This document shows, in pieces, positions 33,439 to 41,443 of a DNA stretch of 53,746 nt. The notes below the pieces were generated by a model, which saw only the letters and a list, made by a program, of their open reading frames with translations, ran no database searches and was not told the DNA's origin. How positions within the stretch are numbered: the first letter of the stretch is position 1; each line of letters starts with the position of its first letter. Both the position numbers and the translations under genes were made by a program. Origin of the DNA: a bacterium (GTDB lineage: Bacteria; Moduliflexota; Moduliflexia; Moduliflexales; JAUQPW01); assembly GCA_030550175.1 (NCBI GenBank), contig JAUQPW010000028.1:1-53746 (forward strand), given 5' to 3'.

Positions 33439-34146
33439 ATGAATCTGGAAGTCTTAAGTAAATATAAGAAATTAGAAGTCAAGGCCGGAACCATTTTATT
33501 TAAGGAGAATGACCCCGGAGATTTTATGTATGTTATTCTGGACGGTCAGGTTCTCATCTACAAGCGCGTCATGGAAGGAGTCCATAAAACGCTCTCTATG
33601 TTAACTGCCGGAGAATATTTTGGAGAGATGAGTCTTCTCTTAAAGGCCAATCGAACGGCAACTGCCGAGGTTATTCAAGATGCCGTTTTAGTTGAGTTAG
33701 ATCAGGAAAACTTCCGAGAAGTCCTTCGGGAAAGCCCAGAGACGGGAATCGAAATGCTTACCCAGATGGCCAGACGACTGGAAAAGAGTAATGAAGAGGC
33801 TATCTATATGGCACTTGAATTGGCTTTATTAGAGCGCAGACCGGCCGATTATAAAAGTATCACAAGCCGGGGTCAACTTCTTATCGCAACCGGCTCCTTT
33901 GATATGGAAAAACTTCCCGAAGTCATGAGGCTCAGAAAAGAGGTTCGATGGTCGACCGGGGTTAATGAACGGGCCAGCGTTTTAAAGGTGGGAAGATCCC
34001 AGGATGCCTTGATATATATCCTTGAAGTGGAAGATTTACGAGAGGTCATCAAATTAATCCTGGCCTTTAAAGGATTGGTGAGATGGGATTTCTCCCTGGG
34101 AATATCTCCCGATGATGACTTCATAGATACTCTAAACCAGGGATAG
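33439..34146 (+). CDS. Cyclic nucleotide-binding domain protein without a DNA-binding domain
   Basis: 235 residues. Residues 1-115 are a CAP_ED domain: GTILFKENDPGDFMYVILDG and MLTAGEYFGEMSLLLKANRT, which is the phosphate-binding cassette in degenerate form. A helical hinge follows. The C-terminal part (LLIATGSFDMEKLPEVMRLR, then RWSTGVNERASVLKVGRSQD) is not a helix-turn-helix and I do not recognise it. Such proteins can tune pilus motors. It is 49 bases after pilT and likely part of the same operon, suggesting nucleotide control of the pili, which is only inferred. Confidence 0.8.
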   Translation: MNLEVLSKYKKLEVKAGTILFKENDPGDFMYVILDGQVLIYKRVMEGVHKTLSMLTAGEYFGEMSLLLKANRTATAEVIQDAVLVELDQENFREVLRESPETGIEMLTQMARRLEKSNEEAIYMALELALLERRPADYKSITSRGQLLIATGSFDMEKLPEVMRLRKEVRWSTGVNERASVLKVGRSQDALIYILEVEDLREVIKLILAFKGLVRWDFSLGISPDDDFIDTLNQG

Positions 34147-34147
34147 T

Positions 34148-34203
34148 GAAGGGGTGAGGGAGCCGGTATACCCGATTCACGGTAAAACACCCCCTGACCC
34201 CTT
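34148..34203. repeat. GAAGGGGTGAGGG inverted repeat
   Basis: GAAGGGGTGAGGG (about 34148-34160) and CCCCTGACCCCTTC (about 34190-34203) are near-complementary arms. They lie between the nucleotide-binding gene and the cyclophilin-like gene and include the only sequence before the start at 34216. Confidence 0.55.
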
Positions 34204-34215
34204 CCTCTTTAAAGA

Positions 34216-34590
34216 ATGCCTAAAAAGATAAAAATTACAGCAGGTGAAGTCGAAATGGAAGCTCAACTTAATGATTCTCAAACGGCCAAAGCTATTTGGG
34301 ATGCCCTCCCTATTCAGGCTAGAGGTAATACGTGGGGGGATGAGATCTATTTTAGCATTCCGGTTCAGGTTAAAGCAGAAAATCCTACCGAGGAGGTTGA
34401 GGTAGGAGACCTGGGTTATTGGCCACCGGGTCATGCGTTCTGTATCTTCTTTGGTCCTACCCCGGTCAGTAGTGGCCCTAAACCCAGACCAGCCAGCGCC
34501 GTCAATCCACTTGGAAAAGTCCTGGGAGATCCCAAGGCTTTTAAAAAAGTGCGATCCGGAACCGAAATTAAATTAGAAAGGGCAGAATAA
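34216..34590 (+). CDS. Cyclophilin-like fold protein (TM1367/DUF369 type)
   Basis: 124 residues. The sequence KIKITAGEVEMEAQLNDSQT leads into AIWDALPIQARGNTWGDEIY. Then come EVEVGDLGYWPPGHAFCIFF, GPTPVS, ASAVNPLGKVLGD and a short C-terminal tail, the ordered signature of the TM1367-type cyclophilin-like fold. These small soluble proteins have no known enzyme activity and are often found alone. It starts at ATG 34216 inside a repeat-bearing spacer, without a strong ribosome site. No direct link to the pilus genes is evident. Confidence 0.85.
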   Translation: MPKKIKITAGEVEMEAQLNDSQTAKAIWDALPIQARGNTWGDEIYFSIPVQVKAENPTEEVEVGDLGYWPPGHAFCIFFGPTPVSSGPKPRPASAVNPLGKVLGDPKAFKKVRSGTEIKLERAE

Positions 34591-34683
34591 GAAGTAAAAA
34601 TTAATTTTCCCGTCGAAGATAACCCCATAGAGTTACCCAGAAGGGTAGGTTTTTTAGGAGTCAATGGGAATAGACCCTGCTCT

Positions 34684-34727
34684 GACTCTCCCCGCCATCC
34701 CAGGGAAGGGGACCTTGGGGCAGAGTC
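34684..34727. repeat. GACTCT...AGAGTC inverted repeat
   Basis: GACTCTCCCC (34684-34693) pairs with GGGGCAGAGTC (34717-34727) around CATCCCAGGGAAGGGGACC. The surrounding gap 34591-34871 shows no gene. Confidence 0.5.
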
Positions 34728-34871
34728 ACTCCTCCCGGACTACAGCGGGGAAAGATTGGAGAAGAGGGTCCATTTACAAACATTCCCTAATAAACCTACC
34801 CCTGAAAACTCTGTTTCCCCTCCCCCCTCCTTAAGATTAGAAAAATCCTTGAGTCAATCCTTATAAAAATC

Positions 34872-34900
34872 TTTACATTTCTTTTAAACTTACCTAAATT
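34872..34900 (+). promoter_or_regulatory. Promoter of speA
   Basis: TTTACA (34872-34877), a 17-base spacer and TAAATT (34895-34900). The predicted start is near 34907, leaving a leader of about 118 bases. The leader contains two small stems, CCTGG-ATAA-CCAGG and TAGGT...ACCTA, before GGGGG and the ATG. Confidence 0.55.
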
Positions 34901-35024
34901 AGATAGGAATCTACAAAGCCTGGATAACCAGGGGAGTCAGCTCAGAAGTAGGAGATTTCTCTTCAATTAATTAGGTGACTTAATAAAGTTAACCTACCTA
35001 TCCAAAAGGGGGTATTTGTGAAAG

Positions 35025-36917
35025 ATGTGGAATATCACCGATTCTATAAAAACTTATGGTGTAGAAAGATGGGGAGCCGGGTATTTCAGTGTTAACAAGC
35101 AAGGACATCTCATTGTAAAACCTTCAAAGGAAGATACTCGAAGTATCGATGTCAAGCAGGTTGTGGATGCCCTGGTTCAAAAGAATGTATCTCTACCGAT
35201 CGTTTTACGTTTTCCTCAGATTCTGGAGACTCAGGTTAAACTACTCCATGAGAGCTTCAAAAATGCCATGAGCGAATTTAACTACGGTGGTGACTACATG
35301 TGTGCCTTTCCCATTAAGGTTAATCAAAGAAAAGAGGTCACCGAAGAGCTCCTGAGAGTAGGAAAAAAATACAATCTGGGACTCGAAGTCGGTAGCAAAG
35401 CCGAATTACTCATCGGTCTGTACTTACTGGATAATCCCCACGCCTTACTCATCTGTAACGGCTACAAAGATGATAAGTTTATTCGCACGGCTTTAGCCGG
35501 TTTAAAACTGGGTAAAAACGTCGTTCTTGTGGTGGAGTATGCTGCGGAACTGGAACGAATTATTCAAATCTCCAAGGAAATGGGAATTCGTCCCCCCATC
35601 GGGCTGAGAGCTAAATTAACTTCTAAAGGAAGTGGACGATGGGAAAAATCAGGTGGGGAAGCGGCTAAATTCGGGCTCAGTACCATTGAAATGCTTCAAT
35701 GCCTTCGAATGCTCTCCGACAGTAATATGTTGAATTGCTTGCAAATGGTTCATTTCCACATTGGATCCCAGATAACCGATATTGAAAAAATACAGGGTGC
35801 GGTGAAAGAGGCAGCCCGGGTGTATGCAAAGCTTAAGAAAGAAACTCCTCAATTGATCTATCTCAATGTAGGCGGTGGATTAGGTGTGGACTACGATGGC
35901 AGCAAAACCTCCTTTGATTCCAGTATCAATTATTCTATTCAGGAATATGCAAATACCGTTGTGTATACCATAGGAGAGATCTGTAAAAGCGAAGATGTCC
36001 CCAAACCCACCATCATAACCGAAAGTGGCCGGGCTTTAGTGGCCTACCACTCGATGCTGGTTATGAATGTGCTAGGAGAAATAGAATACCCCTACGATGA
36101 GATCCATGAGGTAAAGATAACCGAAGACACCGCCCATGTAGTTAAAGAGCTCTATGATATCTGGCAGGGTATCAATGCAAAGAACTACCGGGAATACTAC
36201 CACGATGCCTTACAACAAAAAGAAGAGCTCTTTACGCTGTTCAATTTAGGTTATTTGAGTCTGGAAGATCGGGCTTATGGCGAAATACTGTTCTGGGAAA
36301 TCTCTGAAAAGGTCCAGCAACTCACCCAGCCCATCAATCGACTCTCTGAAGAGTTTCTTCGACTACGGAAGTTATTGTCCAGCAAGTATATCTGTAACTT
36401 CTCGGTATTTCAATCCATGCCGGATAGCTGGGCCATCGACCACCTGTTTCCTATTCTACCCATCCATCGGCTCGATGAAGAACCTACCATCGAGGCAACC
36501 CTGGTAGATTTGACTTGCGATTCAGATGGAAAGGTGGATCGCTTTATTGACATTCGGGAGATCAAAGAGACCATCCGACTTCACCCCCTTACTAAAGACC
36601 CTTACTACATCGGGGTTTGCCTGTTAGGGGCCTATCAAGATGTCATGGGAGATTTCCATAACCTCTTCGGAAGTGCCAATGAAGCTCTTATCGTCATCGA
36701 TGAACGAGGCAATTGGTATATCAAACAGATCGTGAGGGGTCACTCGATCAGTGATATGTTAAGCTATATGAGATATAACAGAGACCTCATGCAAGCCTCC
36801 CTCCAAACTCTGGCCGATCGATTGGTAAGGGATGGAAAACTCAGCAAAGAAGAAAGCGAGAAGATCCTCGAGTATTATAACAATGAGCTAAACGGATATA
36901 CTTATCTCTCCTCCTAA
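35025..36917 (+). CDS. speA: Biosynthetic arginine decarboxylase
   Basis: SpeA converts arginine to agmatine using pyridoxal phosphate, the first step of the agmatine route to putrescine and spermidine. The 630-residue protein matches full length. It begins SIKTYGVERWGAGYFSVNKQ and has the PLP-lysine motif CAFPIKVNQRKEV (about residues 92-104), VHFHIGSQITDI and NVGGGLGVDYDGS. The late catalytic region is LVDLTCDSDGKVD with YIGVCLLGAYQDVMGDFHNL, the Cys and Asp of the second active-site half. It is monocistronic, with its own promoter upstream and a palindromic repeat downstream. Confidence 0.96.
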   Translation: MWNITDSIKTYGVERWGAGYFSVNKQGHLIVKPSKEDTRSIDVKQVVDALVQKNVSLPIVLRFPQILETQVKLLHESFKNAMSEFNYGGDYMCAFPIKVNQRKEVTEELLRVGKKYNLGLEVGSKAELLIGLYLLDNPHALLICNGYKDDKFIRTALAGLKLGKNVVLVVEYAAELERIIQISKEMGIRPPIGLRAKLTSKGSGRWEKSGGEAAKFGLSTIEMLQCLRMLSDSNMLNCLQMVHFHIGSQITDIEKIQGAVKEAARVYAKLKKETPQLIYLNVGGGLGVDYDGSKTSFDSSINYSIQEYANTVVYTIGEICKSEDVPKPTIITESGRALVAYHSMLVMNVLGEIEYPYDEIHEVKITEDTAHVVKELYDIWQGINAKNYREYYHDALQQKEELFTLFNLGYLSLEDRAYGEILFWEISEKVQQLTQPINRLSEEFLRLRKLLSSKYICNFSVFQSMPDSWAIDHLFPILPIHRLDEEPTIEATLVDLTCDSDGKVDRFIDIREIKETIRLHPLTKDPYYIGVCLLGAYQDVMGDFHNLFGSANEALIVIDERGNWYIKQIVRGHSISDMLSYMRYNRDLMQASLQTLADRLVRDGKLSKEESEKILEYYNNELNGYTYLSS

Positions 36918-36926
36918 TGTTCCATC

Positions 36927-36980
36927 GTAGTAACGATTTTAGTCGTCTTCTTTCACCCAAAGGGCTAAAGTCGTTACTAC
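36927..36980. repeat. GTAGTAACGA palindromic repeat between speA and the MATE gene
   Basis: GTAGTAACGATTTTAGTC (36927-36944) pairs with GGCTAAAGTCGTTACTAC (36963-36980) at all 18 positions if two G-U pairs are allowed. A fragment of the same repeat (ATCGTAGTAACGAT, reversed) lies at 50904-50917. It begins 10 bases after the speA stop and may act as its terminator. It also lies where the start region of the next gene would be. Confidence 0.75.
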
Positions 36981-37110
36981 CGGTCTGTCTATTTTTTCTT
37001 TAACCGGCTATAAAGGCTCCACCGGCAAAGAATCGGGAAGAGAAGCAAGCCATCACCATATCCTTAAATTAGCCATTCCCGCTCTGGGAACCCTGGCTGC
37101 AGAGCCTTTA

Positions 37111-38436
37111 ATGGGTCTGTTGGATACGGCTCTCATAGGTCACCTGGGGTCGACTGAGCTGGCAACACTGGGAGCGGCCAATACCCTGCTGAACTTCCTA
37201 TTTACCATCCTGATCTTTCTCGAATATGGGACTACCGCCCGATTATCTCGAAGATTCGGAGCCGGAGAAACAGACCTTCTCATCCAGGAAGCCATCCAGA
37301 TGGGATGGCTGGCCACCGTTCTTGGGTTTTTGATGACCGGGGTCCTGTTTTTCTTCTCCCGTCCGTTTCTCCAACTTCTCCAGGTACCTCCAGAGGTTCT
37401 TTCCATGGGATCCCTCTACCTTTCCATTCGGGCCCTGGGAGGAATTCCCGGTTTATGGATTCGTTTAGGTAATGGAATATTCCGTGGACTTCAAAATACC
37501 AAAACTCCCTTGATGATCGTCACCGGTATGAACCTTCTCAATGCGCTTTTAAGTATTATCTTGATTTTTGGCTGGCCCACACTAGGGATACCGGCCTTTA
37601 GAATTGTAGGAGCGGCCTGGGCCACAGTAATAGCTACTTGGGTTGGTGGAATTACCTTTCTATTATTCGTGGGCCGTGGACTGCGGGCTGTGGGTGGTCA
37701 TCAGAAAGGTCAAAGTCCGGAATCCCCTCCCGGAATGGTCCAACAGCTAAAGAGTAGCCGATTTATCGGCCTTCGTCTACGAGCTACTGTTTTCTGGCCT
37801 CGCTGGGAAATCCTCCGGGATATGTTGGCTATAAGCCGTGACCTGCTACTCCGGACCCTTGCCCTGCAGGCAGCCTTATTTACCGGGTCTCGAATGGCAG
37901 CAAGCTTTGGAACGGCTTCTTTAGCCGCCCATCAGGTAGGATGGCAGTTGTGGACCTTTTCGGCTTTGTTATTGGATAGCCTGGCTATTGCCGGCCAGGC
38001 CCTGGTTGGAAAAACCTTAGGAGCCGGACAGGCTGACTACGCTCGATTTATCGGAAACCGCTTATGCCGGTGGGGTCTTGGATTGGGAACTATCTTTTGC
38101 CTTGGATTTTTAATGTTGCAAGATCTTTTACCCAGGATTTTTACTCAAGATCCTGAAGTATTGGAGACGGTGAACTCGATTTTTGAACTGCTGGCAGGAA
38201 TGCAGATCCCCAATTCTGTTCTCTTTGTGTTAGATGGCCTTCTGATCGGTGCATCGGATATGATTTTTATTCGAAATTCCATGGTCTCCCTGGGATTACT
38301 GGGAATTCTCTTAACCTGGCTGGGGGGTACTGTCGGCGGAAATCTAAAGGGTGTCTGGATAGGGATTACTCTGTTTATGCTGACCCGATTGGGAGTTATG
38401 GGTTTGCGCTGGATGGGAAAAGGTTGGATTCGATAA
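37111..38436 (+). CDS. MATE family efflux transporter (DinF-like), start uncertain
   Basis: 441 residues from the first ATG, with eleven to twelve membrane helices. GLLDTALIGHLGSTELATLG is the first-helix MATE motif; RALGGIPGLWIRLGNGIFRG and AAHQVGWQLWTFSALL complete the halves. The reading frame is open back to 36943 and encodes ILKLAIPALGTLAAEPL just before the ATG, the normal MATE N-terminus. No ATG, GTG or TTG occurs there, so the true start may be non-canonical (CTG or ATT), or the start was lost to the repeat at 36927-36980. MATE proteins export drugs or metabolites using Na+ or H+. A palindromic segment lies in-frame at 37753-37788. Confidence 0.85.
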   Translation: MGLLDTALIGHLGSTELATLGAANTLLNFLFTILIFLEYGTTARLSRRFGAGETDLLIQEAIQMGWLATVLGFLMTGVLFFFSRPFLQLLQVPPEVLSMGSLYLSIRALGGIPGLWIRLGNGIFRGLQNTKTPLMIVTGMNLLNALLSIILIFGWPTLGIPAFRIVGAAWATVIATWVGGITFLLFVGRGLRAVGGHQKGQSPESPPGMVQQLKSSRFIGLRLRATVFWPRWEILRDMLAISRDLLLRTLALQAALFTGSRMAASFGTASLAAHQVGWQLWTFSALLLDSLAIAGQALVGKTLGAGQADYARFIGNRLCRWGLGLGTIFCLGFLMLQDLLPRIFTQDPEVLETVNSIFELLAGMQIPNSVLFVLDGLLIGASDMIFIRNSMVSLGLLGILLTWLGGTVGGNLKGVWIGITLFMLTRLGVMGLRWMGKGWIR

Positions 38437-38453
38437 AATCTAAAAATTCAACC

Positions 38454-38475
38454 GGGGCACGGCGTGCCATGCCCC
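38454..38475. repeat. GTAGGGGC-type palindromic repeat, short copy
   Basis: GGGGCACGGCG and TGCCATGCCCC form a palindrome with one mismatched pair, from the same family as 2203-2230. It lies 18 bases after the MATE stop. Confidence 0.7.
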
Positions 38476-38489
38476 TGCTGAATTCTAAA

Positions 38490-38526
38490 TTCAGAACTTT
38501 GTAAAGATAAGCAAAGTTTTGAATAA
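38490..38526. repeat. TTCAGAACTTT inverted repeat, copy 2
   Basis: TTCAGAACTTT pairs with AAAGTTTTGAA. It aligns with the copy at 2524-2560 at 30 of 37 positions, and in both places follows a GTAGGGGC-like palindrome. Confidence 0.7.
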
Positions 38527-38569
38527 CCCTACCGACAGGTGGTTGGAGTTATTTCTTTTTAGAAGGTTA

Positions 38570-39763
38570 TTATCGTAGCACCCCCGGTAAATTGGGTGAA
38601 GAAGAGGGTAAATAAGCGTTAATTTGCGTGGGACCCCGGTCCTTTATCTGGATCACCTGCTCATAGGTTAGATATCCCGGTTTCTCAACCCGTAATCGAT
38701 GAGAACCCGTTGCCACGTTATAAAGAGTCAGGGGAGTTGTTCCATAGTATTGCTCATCCAGAAAAACATGGGCCTGGGGAGGAATAGAGTTGACGGACAG
38801 GGTACGATCCGAAGCCTGAGAAGGATAGGGCTGCGATGGATAAGGCTGTACCGGGTAAGGCCGGGGAGCCGTAGGGGGGTAAGAGGGTGGACCGAAAAAT
38901 TGGGGCGAATAAGGATAAGATGGGGCCACGGATGGTGGATAAGGCTGTACAGAGTAAGGTTGAGAGGGATAAGACGGGGGAGAGGACTCAAAGCCGGGGT
39001 CATACTCGGTATAGCCCAGATAATGAATAACATAAAAGGCACAGGAAGCACGTCCCCACTGATAGCCCGGTTGAATTTTTGTTCGAGATTGATCCCGAAT
39101 TTGATCGCGGATATAGTTTACAATTTGATTGGGGTCCCGAGGTCCCTGGTACTGGAGCCTTTTTTCAAATCGCCTGGTAACAACCGGAGGCTCTCCATCG
39201 GGCCCGGGGAGAGGCTCACGGGTATATTTCCCTCCCCATGTCGTAGGATCTCCCCACTCGTTGGACCAGATGGGAGGTACACTGACCCCGTCAAAGAACC
39301 AGTGGTAATATCCATCTGTAGAAGTAATTCCCTCCAAAAGCTCCAATCCCGAAGGCCCTTCAATCATCAAATTATAACCTGAATATTTGTTGGGTATTGT
39401 GTAAACACGACCCGCTCTGGCCAGATTATCCCGGGAATATGAGTTAGGGAACAGAATCGTTACATTTCCCGTAGAATCAATATCATAAAGCGTGACATAA
39501 CTATCCTGATCCACAGTAAAGGAAACATCAATGTATTCCCCCGTATAATAGGTGGATCCACATCCTTTATTGATCCAGATATTTAAATTAACCTCACCTT
39601 GCCGGGGAACCGGAACAATACGCTCAATAGACGTCTTGGGCCCTTCCCCACGATCTGTAGGCGGCCTGGGTCTTTCGGGTCTCTGGGCATATGTATCGGC
39701 CGTATTCGATAAGAAAAAGACCATTCCACACAGAATAAAATACAAGGATTTTATAAACCTCAT
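38570..39763 (-). CDS. Secreted DUF4384 protein with Pro/Tyr-rich linker and C-terminal PEGA domain
   Basis: 397 residues. The signal peptide MRFIKSLYFILCGMVFFLSN ends near TYAQ. A DUF4384 domain (about residues 55-165) has NLNIWINKGCGSTYYTGEYI and YVTLYDIDSTGNVTILFPNS. A Pro/Tyr/Ser-rich linker (about 260-330) has repeats of the form YPSQPY. The C-terminal PEGA domain has LSVNSIPPQAHVFLDEQYYG followed by TTPLTLYNVATGSHRLRVEK. DUF4384 proteins sit on the cell surface or in the periplasm, and PEGA domains may anchor to the envelope. It starts after AAAGGAGAAGAAGCC, alone on the reverse strand. Confidence 0.85.
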   Translation of the reverse strand: MRFIKSLYFILCGMVFFLSNTADTYAQRPERPRPPTDRGEGPKTSIERIVPVPRQGEVNLNIWINKGCGSTYYTGEYIDVSFTVDQDSYVTLYDIDSTGNVTILFPNSYSRDNLARAGRVYTIPNKYSGYNLMIEGPSGLELLEGITSTDGYYHWFFDGVSVPPIWSNEWGDPTTWGGKYTREPLPGPDGEPPVVTRRFEKRLQYQGPRDPNQIVNYIRDQIRDQSRTKIQPGYQWGRASCAFYVIHYLGYTEYDPGFESSPPSYPSQPYSVQPYPPSVAPSYPYSPQFFGPPSYPPTAPRPYPVQPYPSQPYPSQASDRTLSVNSIPPQAHVFLDEQYYGTTPLTLYNVATGSHRLRVEKPGYLTYEQVIQIKDRGPTQINAYLPSSSPNLPGVLR

Positions 39764-40009
39764 GGCTTCTTCTCCTTTAATAAAATCAAAAGTGCTCGTG
39801 TAATTGGGTTATTAAAACGCAATCAGATGCTAGAGGTTAACTAAAGTTAAGGGTTAAGTCAAGAAAATACGTAACATTTTCAGGGAGAAAGGGTATAGTC
39901 CTCGGTCGATCTTCGGTTTGAGGGAAGCAGATAGATCAAACAGATCCCAGTTCTGGAGAGATCGGATAAGAAGAAAGCGTTGTAAGAACGAGAAATCCTC
40001 AACCTTTTA

Positions 40010-41125
40010 TTAGGGCGTTGGTTCCAGGATCATTGCATCCAGGGCCTCCATCACGGTGGTAACCGGCAAGGATTCTAATCCCCCAGAAAGGTTCTCGGCA
40101 GAAGGCACGGTTAAATCAATAGAGGTAGTTTTTCTTTCAGCCTGAAGTATCTTAACTTTCTTCCCAAGAGGCCTCCAGATTTTAGGATTACTGGGTCCAA
40201 AGAGTGCAATGACCGGAATACCAACGGCAGCCGCCAGGTGGGTTACTCCCGAATCGTTCCCCAGGTAAATCCGGCAACGCTCCAAAATAGCGGCCAGCAA
40301 CCAGAGGGATTTATTTTCGACCAGGACAGGATGTATCCCCTGGGAAAGTTCGAGTACTTTTTGAACATTTTCTTTATCTGCGGGTCCTGAAATGAGGAGG
40401 ATATGAGACTGATAATATTTAGAGGCTTCAAGACAAACCCGGGCAAACCGCTCGGGAGGCCAGACTTTTTTTAAGCTCCCACTCCCCGGATGGACGGCCA
40501 GGACCGGGTACTCCCCTTCCATGGGGAGCCGATTTTCTTTCCAAAACAGGTGGGCCTCCTCTTGAGCCCAGGGAGGGGGTTGAATTCTGGGATAATAGAG
40601 GTCGGGTATTTGCTCACCGGTAATGTCTTCTAAGTGCCCGGATAAATGAACTGTTTCTACGTTCAAGTCTAATTTTTTTAAGGTATTAAGGAGATATCTT
40701 ACAACATGAATGGGGTTTTCTTGGGAAGGAAAGGGATTGAAATTATAAACCAGAGTTGCTCCTGTTTTACGGAGATTTTCGGTCCAGAGTCCTTCTGGAT
40801 CCTGTTTGTAGGAGAGGATTAAATCAAAACTCCCGAAGAAACGGACTAAATCGGCAGGAAGAGGAGCATCCTTTACAAAAAAAGCTTCAAGACCCCTACA
40901 CTCGATAGAACTGATATGATGGGCATAGGACTCACCTACAACAAGTTGTAACCGTTCCACATAACCCATGACTTCCAGATAGGCTTCAGGAAAGGCCTGT
41001 CTTAAAGCCCGGATTAAGGGAAGCATGAGCAGGGTATCTCCCAAGGCACCGGCCCGGATAACAAGGATACGGCGGATTTTATCTGGCTTATGTCCTGCTT
41101 TTCCTTCACCTCCTAAACTTTTCAT
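40010..41125 (-). CDS. Glycosyltransferase family 9 (heptosyltransferase-like)
   Basis: 371 residues from the ATG at 41125, chosen because the longer frame (start 41215) would overlap the ferredoxin gene by 110 bases and adds no conserved sequence. The motif IRRILVIRAGALGDTLLMLP is the N-terminal GT9 signature and VLAVHPGSGSLKKVWPPERF the middle one. IYLGNDSGVTHLAAAVGIPV with ALFGPSNPKIWRPLG is the nucleotide-sugar binding region. GT9 enzymes add heptose or related sugars to the LPS core. It shares a 20-base overlap with the ferredoxin gene and is probably last in the glc operon by position only. Confidence 0.88.
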   Translation of the reverse strand: MKSLGGEGKAGHKPDKIRRILVIRAGALGDTLLMLPLIRALRQAFPEAYLEVMGYVERLQLVVGESYAHHISSIECRGLEAFFVKDAPLPADLVRFFGSFDLILSYKQDPEGLWTENLRKTGATLVYNFNPFPSQENPIHVVRYLLNTLKKLDLNVETVHLSGHLEDITGEQIPDLYYPRIQPPPWAQEEAHLFWKENRLPMEGEYPVLAVHPGSGSLKKVWPPERFARVCLEASKYYQSHILLISGPADKENVQKVLELSQGIHPVLVENKSLWLLAAILERCRIYLGNDSGVTHLAAAVGIPVIALFGPSNPKIWRPLGKKVKILQAERKTTSIDLTVPSAENLSGGLESLPVTTVMEALDAMILEPTP

Positions 41126-41438
41126 CCGGGATCCGAAGACGCTCAACGACTTCTCCACCGATAATATGCCGTTCAATAATCTCCATAACATCTTCTGGAG
41201 TTCGAACATTTCCATACCAGACTCCTTCCGGATAGATCACAACGGAAGGACCGAATTCACAGGCATCAAGACAACCCGCCTTGTTGGCTCGAATGATGCC
41301 CTTGAAGCCTCGGCGATAAAGCTCTTCTTTAAAAAGTTCGGCTATTTTTTCGGATCCTTTCTCGGAGCAGCATCCCTTCGCATGACCCGGGGGACGTACA
41401 TTAATACAAATAAAGATGTGATGTTTAAAACGAGACAT
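41106..41438 (-). CDS. Thioredoxin-like [2Fe-2S] ferredoxin
   Basis: 110 residues. HIFICINVRPPGHAKGCCSE carries the first cysteines, and RANKAGCLDACEFGPSVVIY the last two (Cys near 56 and 60), the C-x10-12-C ... C-x3-C pattern of thioredoxin-fold ferredoxins. VWYGNVRTPEDVMEIIERHI is the usual C-terminal helix. It starts 5 bases after the glcF stop, so it is likely co-transcribed with glcDEF and could carry electrons to or from glycolate oxidation. That role is inferred from position. Confidence 0.9.
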   Translation of the reverse strand: MSRFKHHIFICINVRPPGHAKGCCSEKGSEKIAELFKEELYRRGFKGIIRANKAGCLDACEFGPSVVIYPEGVWYGNVRTPEDVMEIIERHIIGGEVVERLRIPDEKFRR

Positions 41439-41443
41439 GATAG

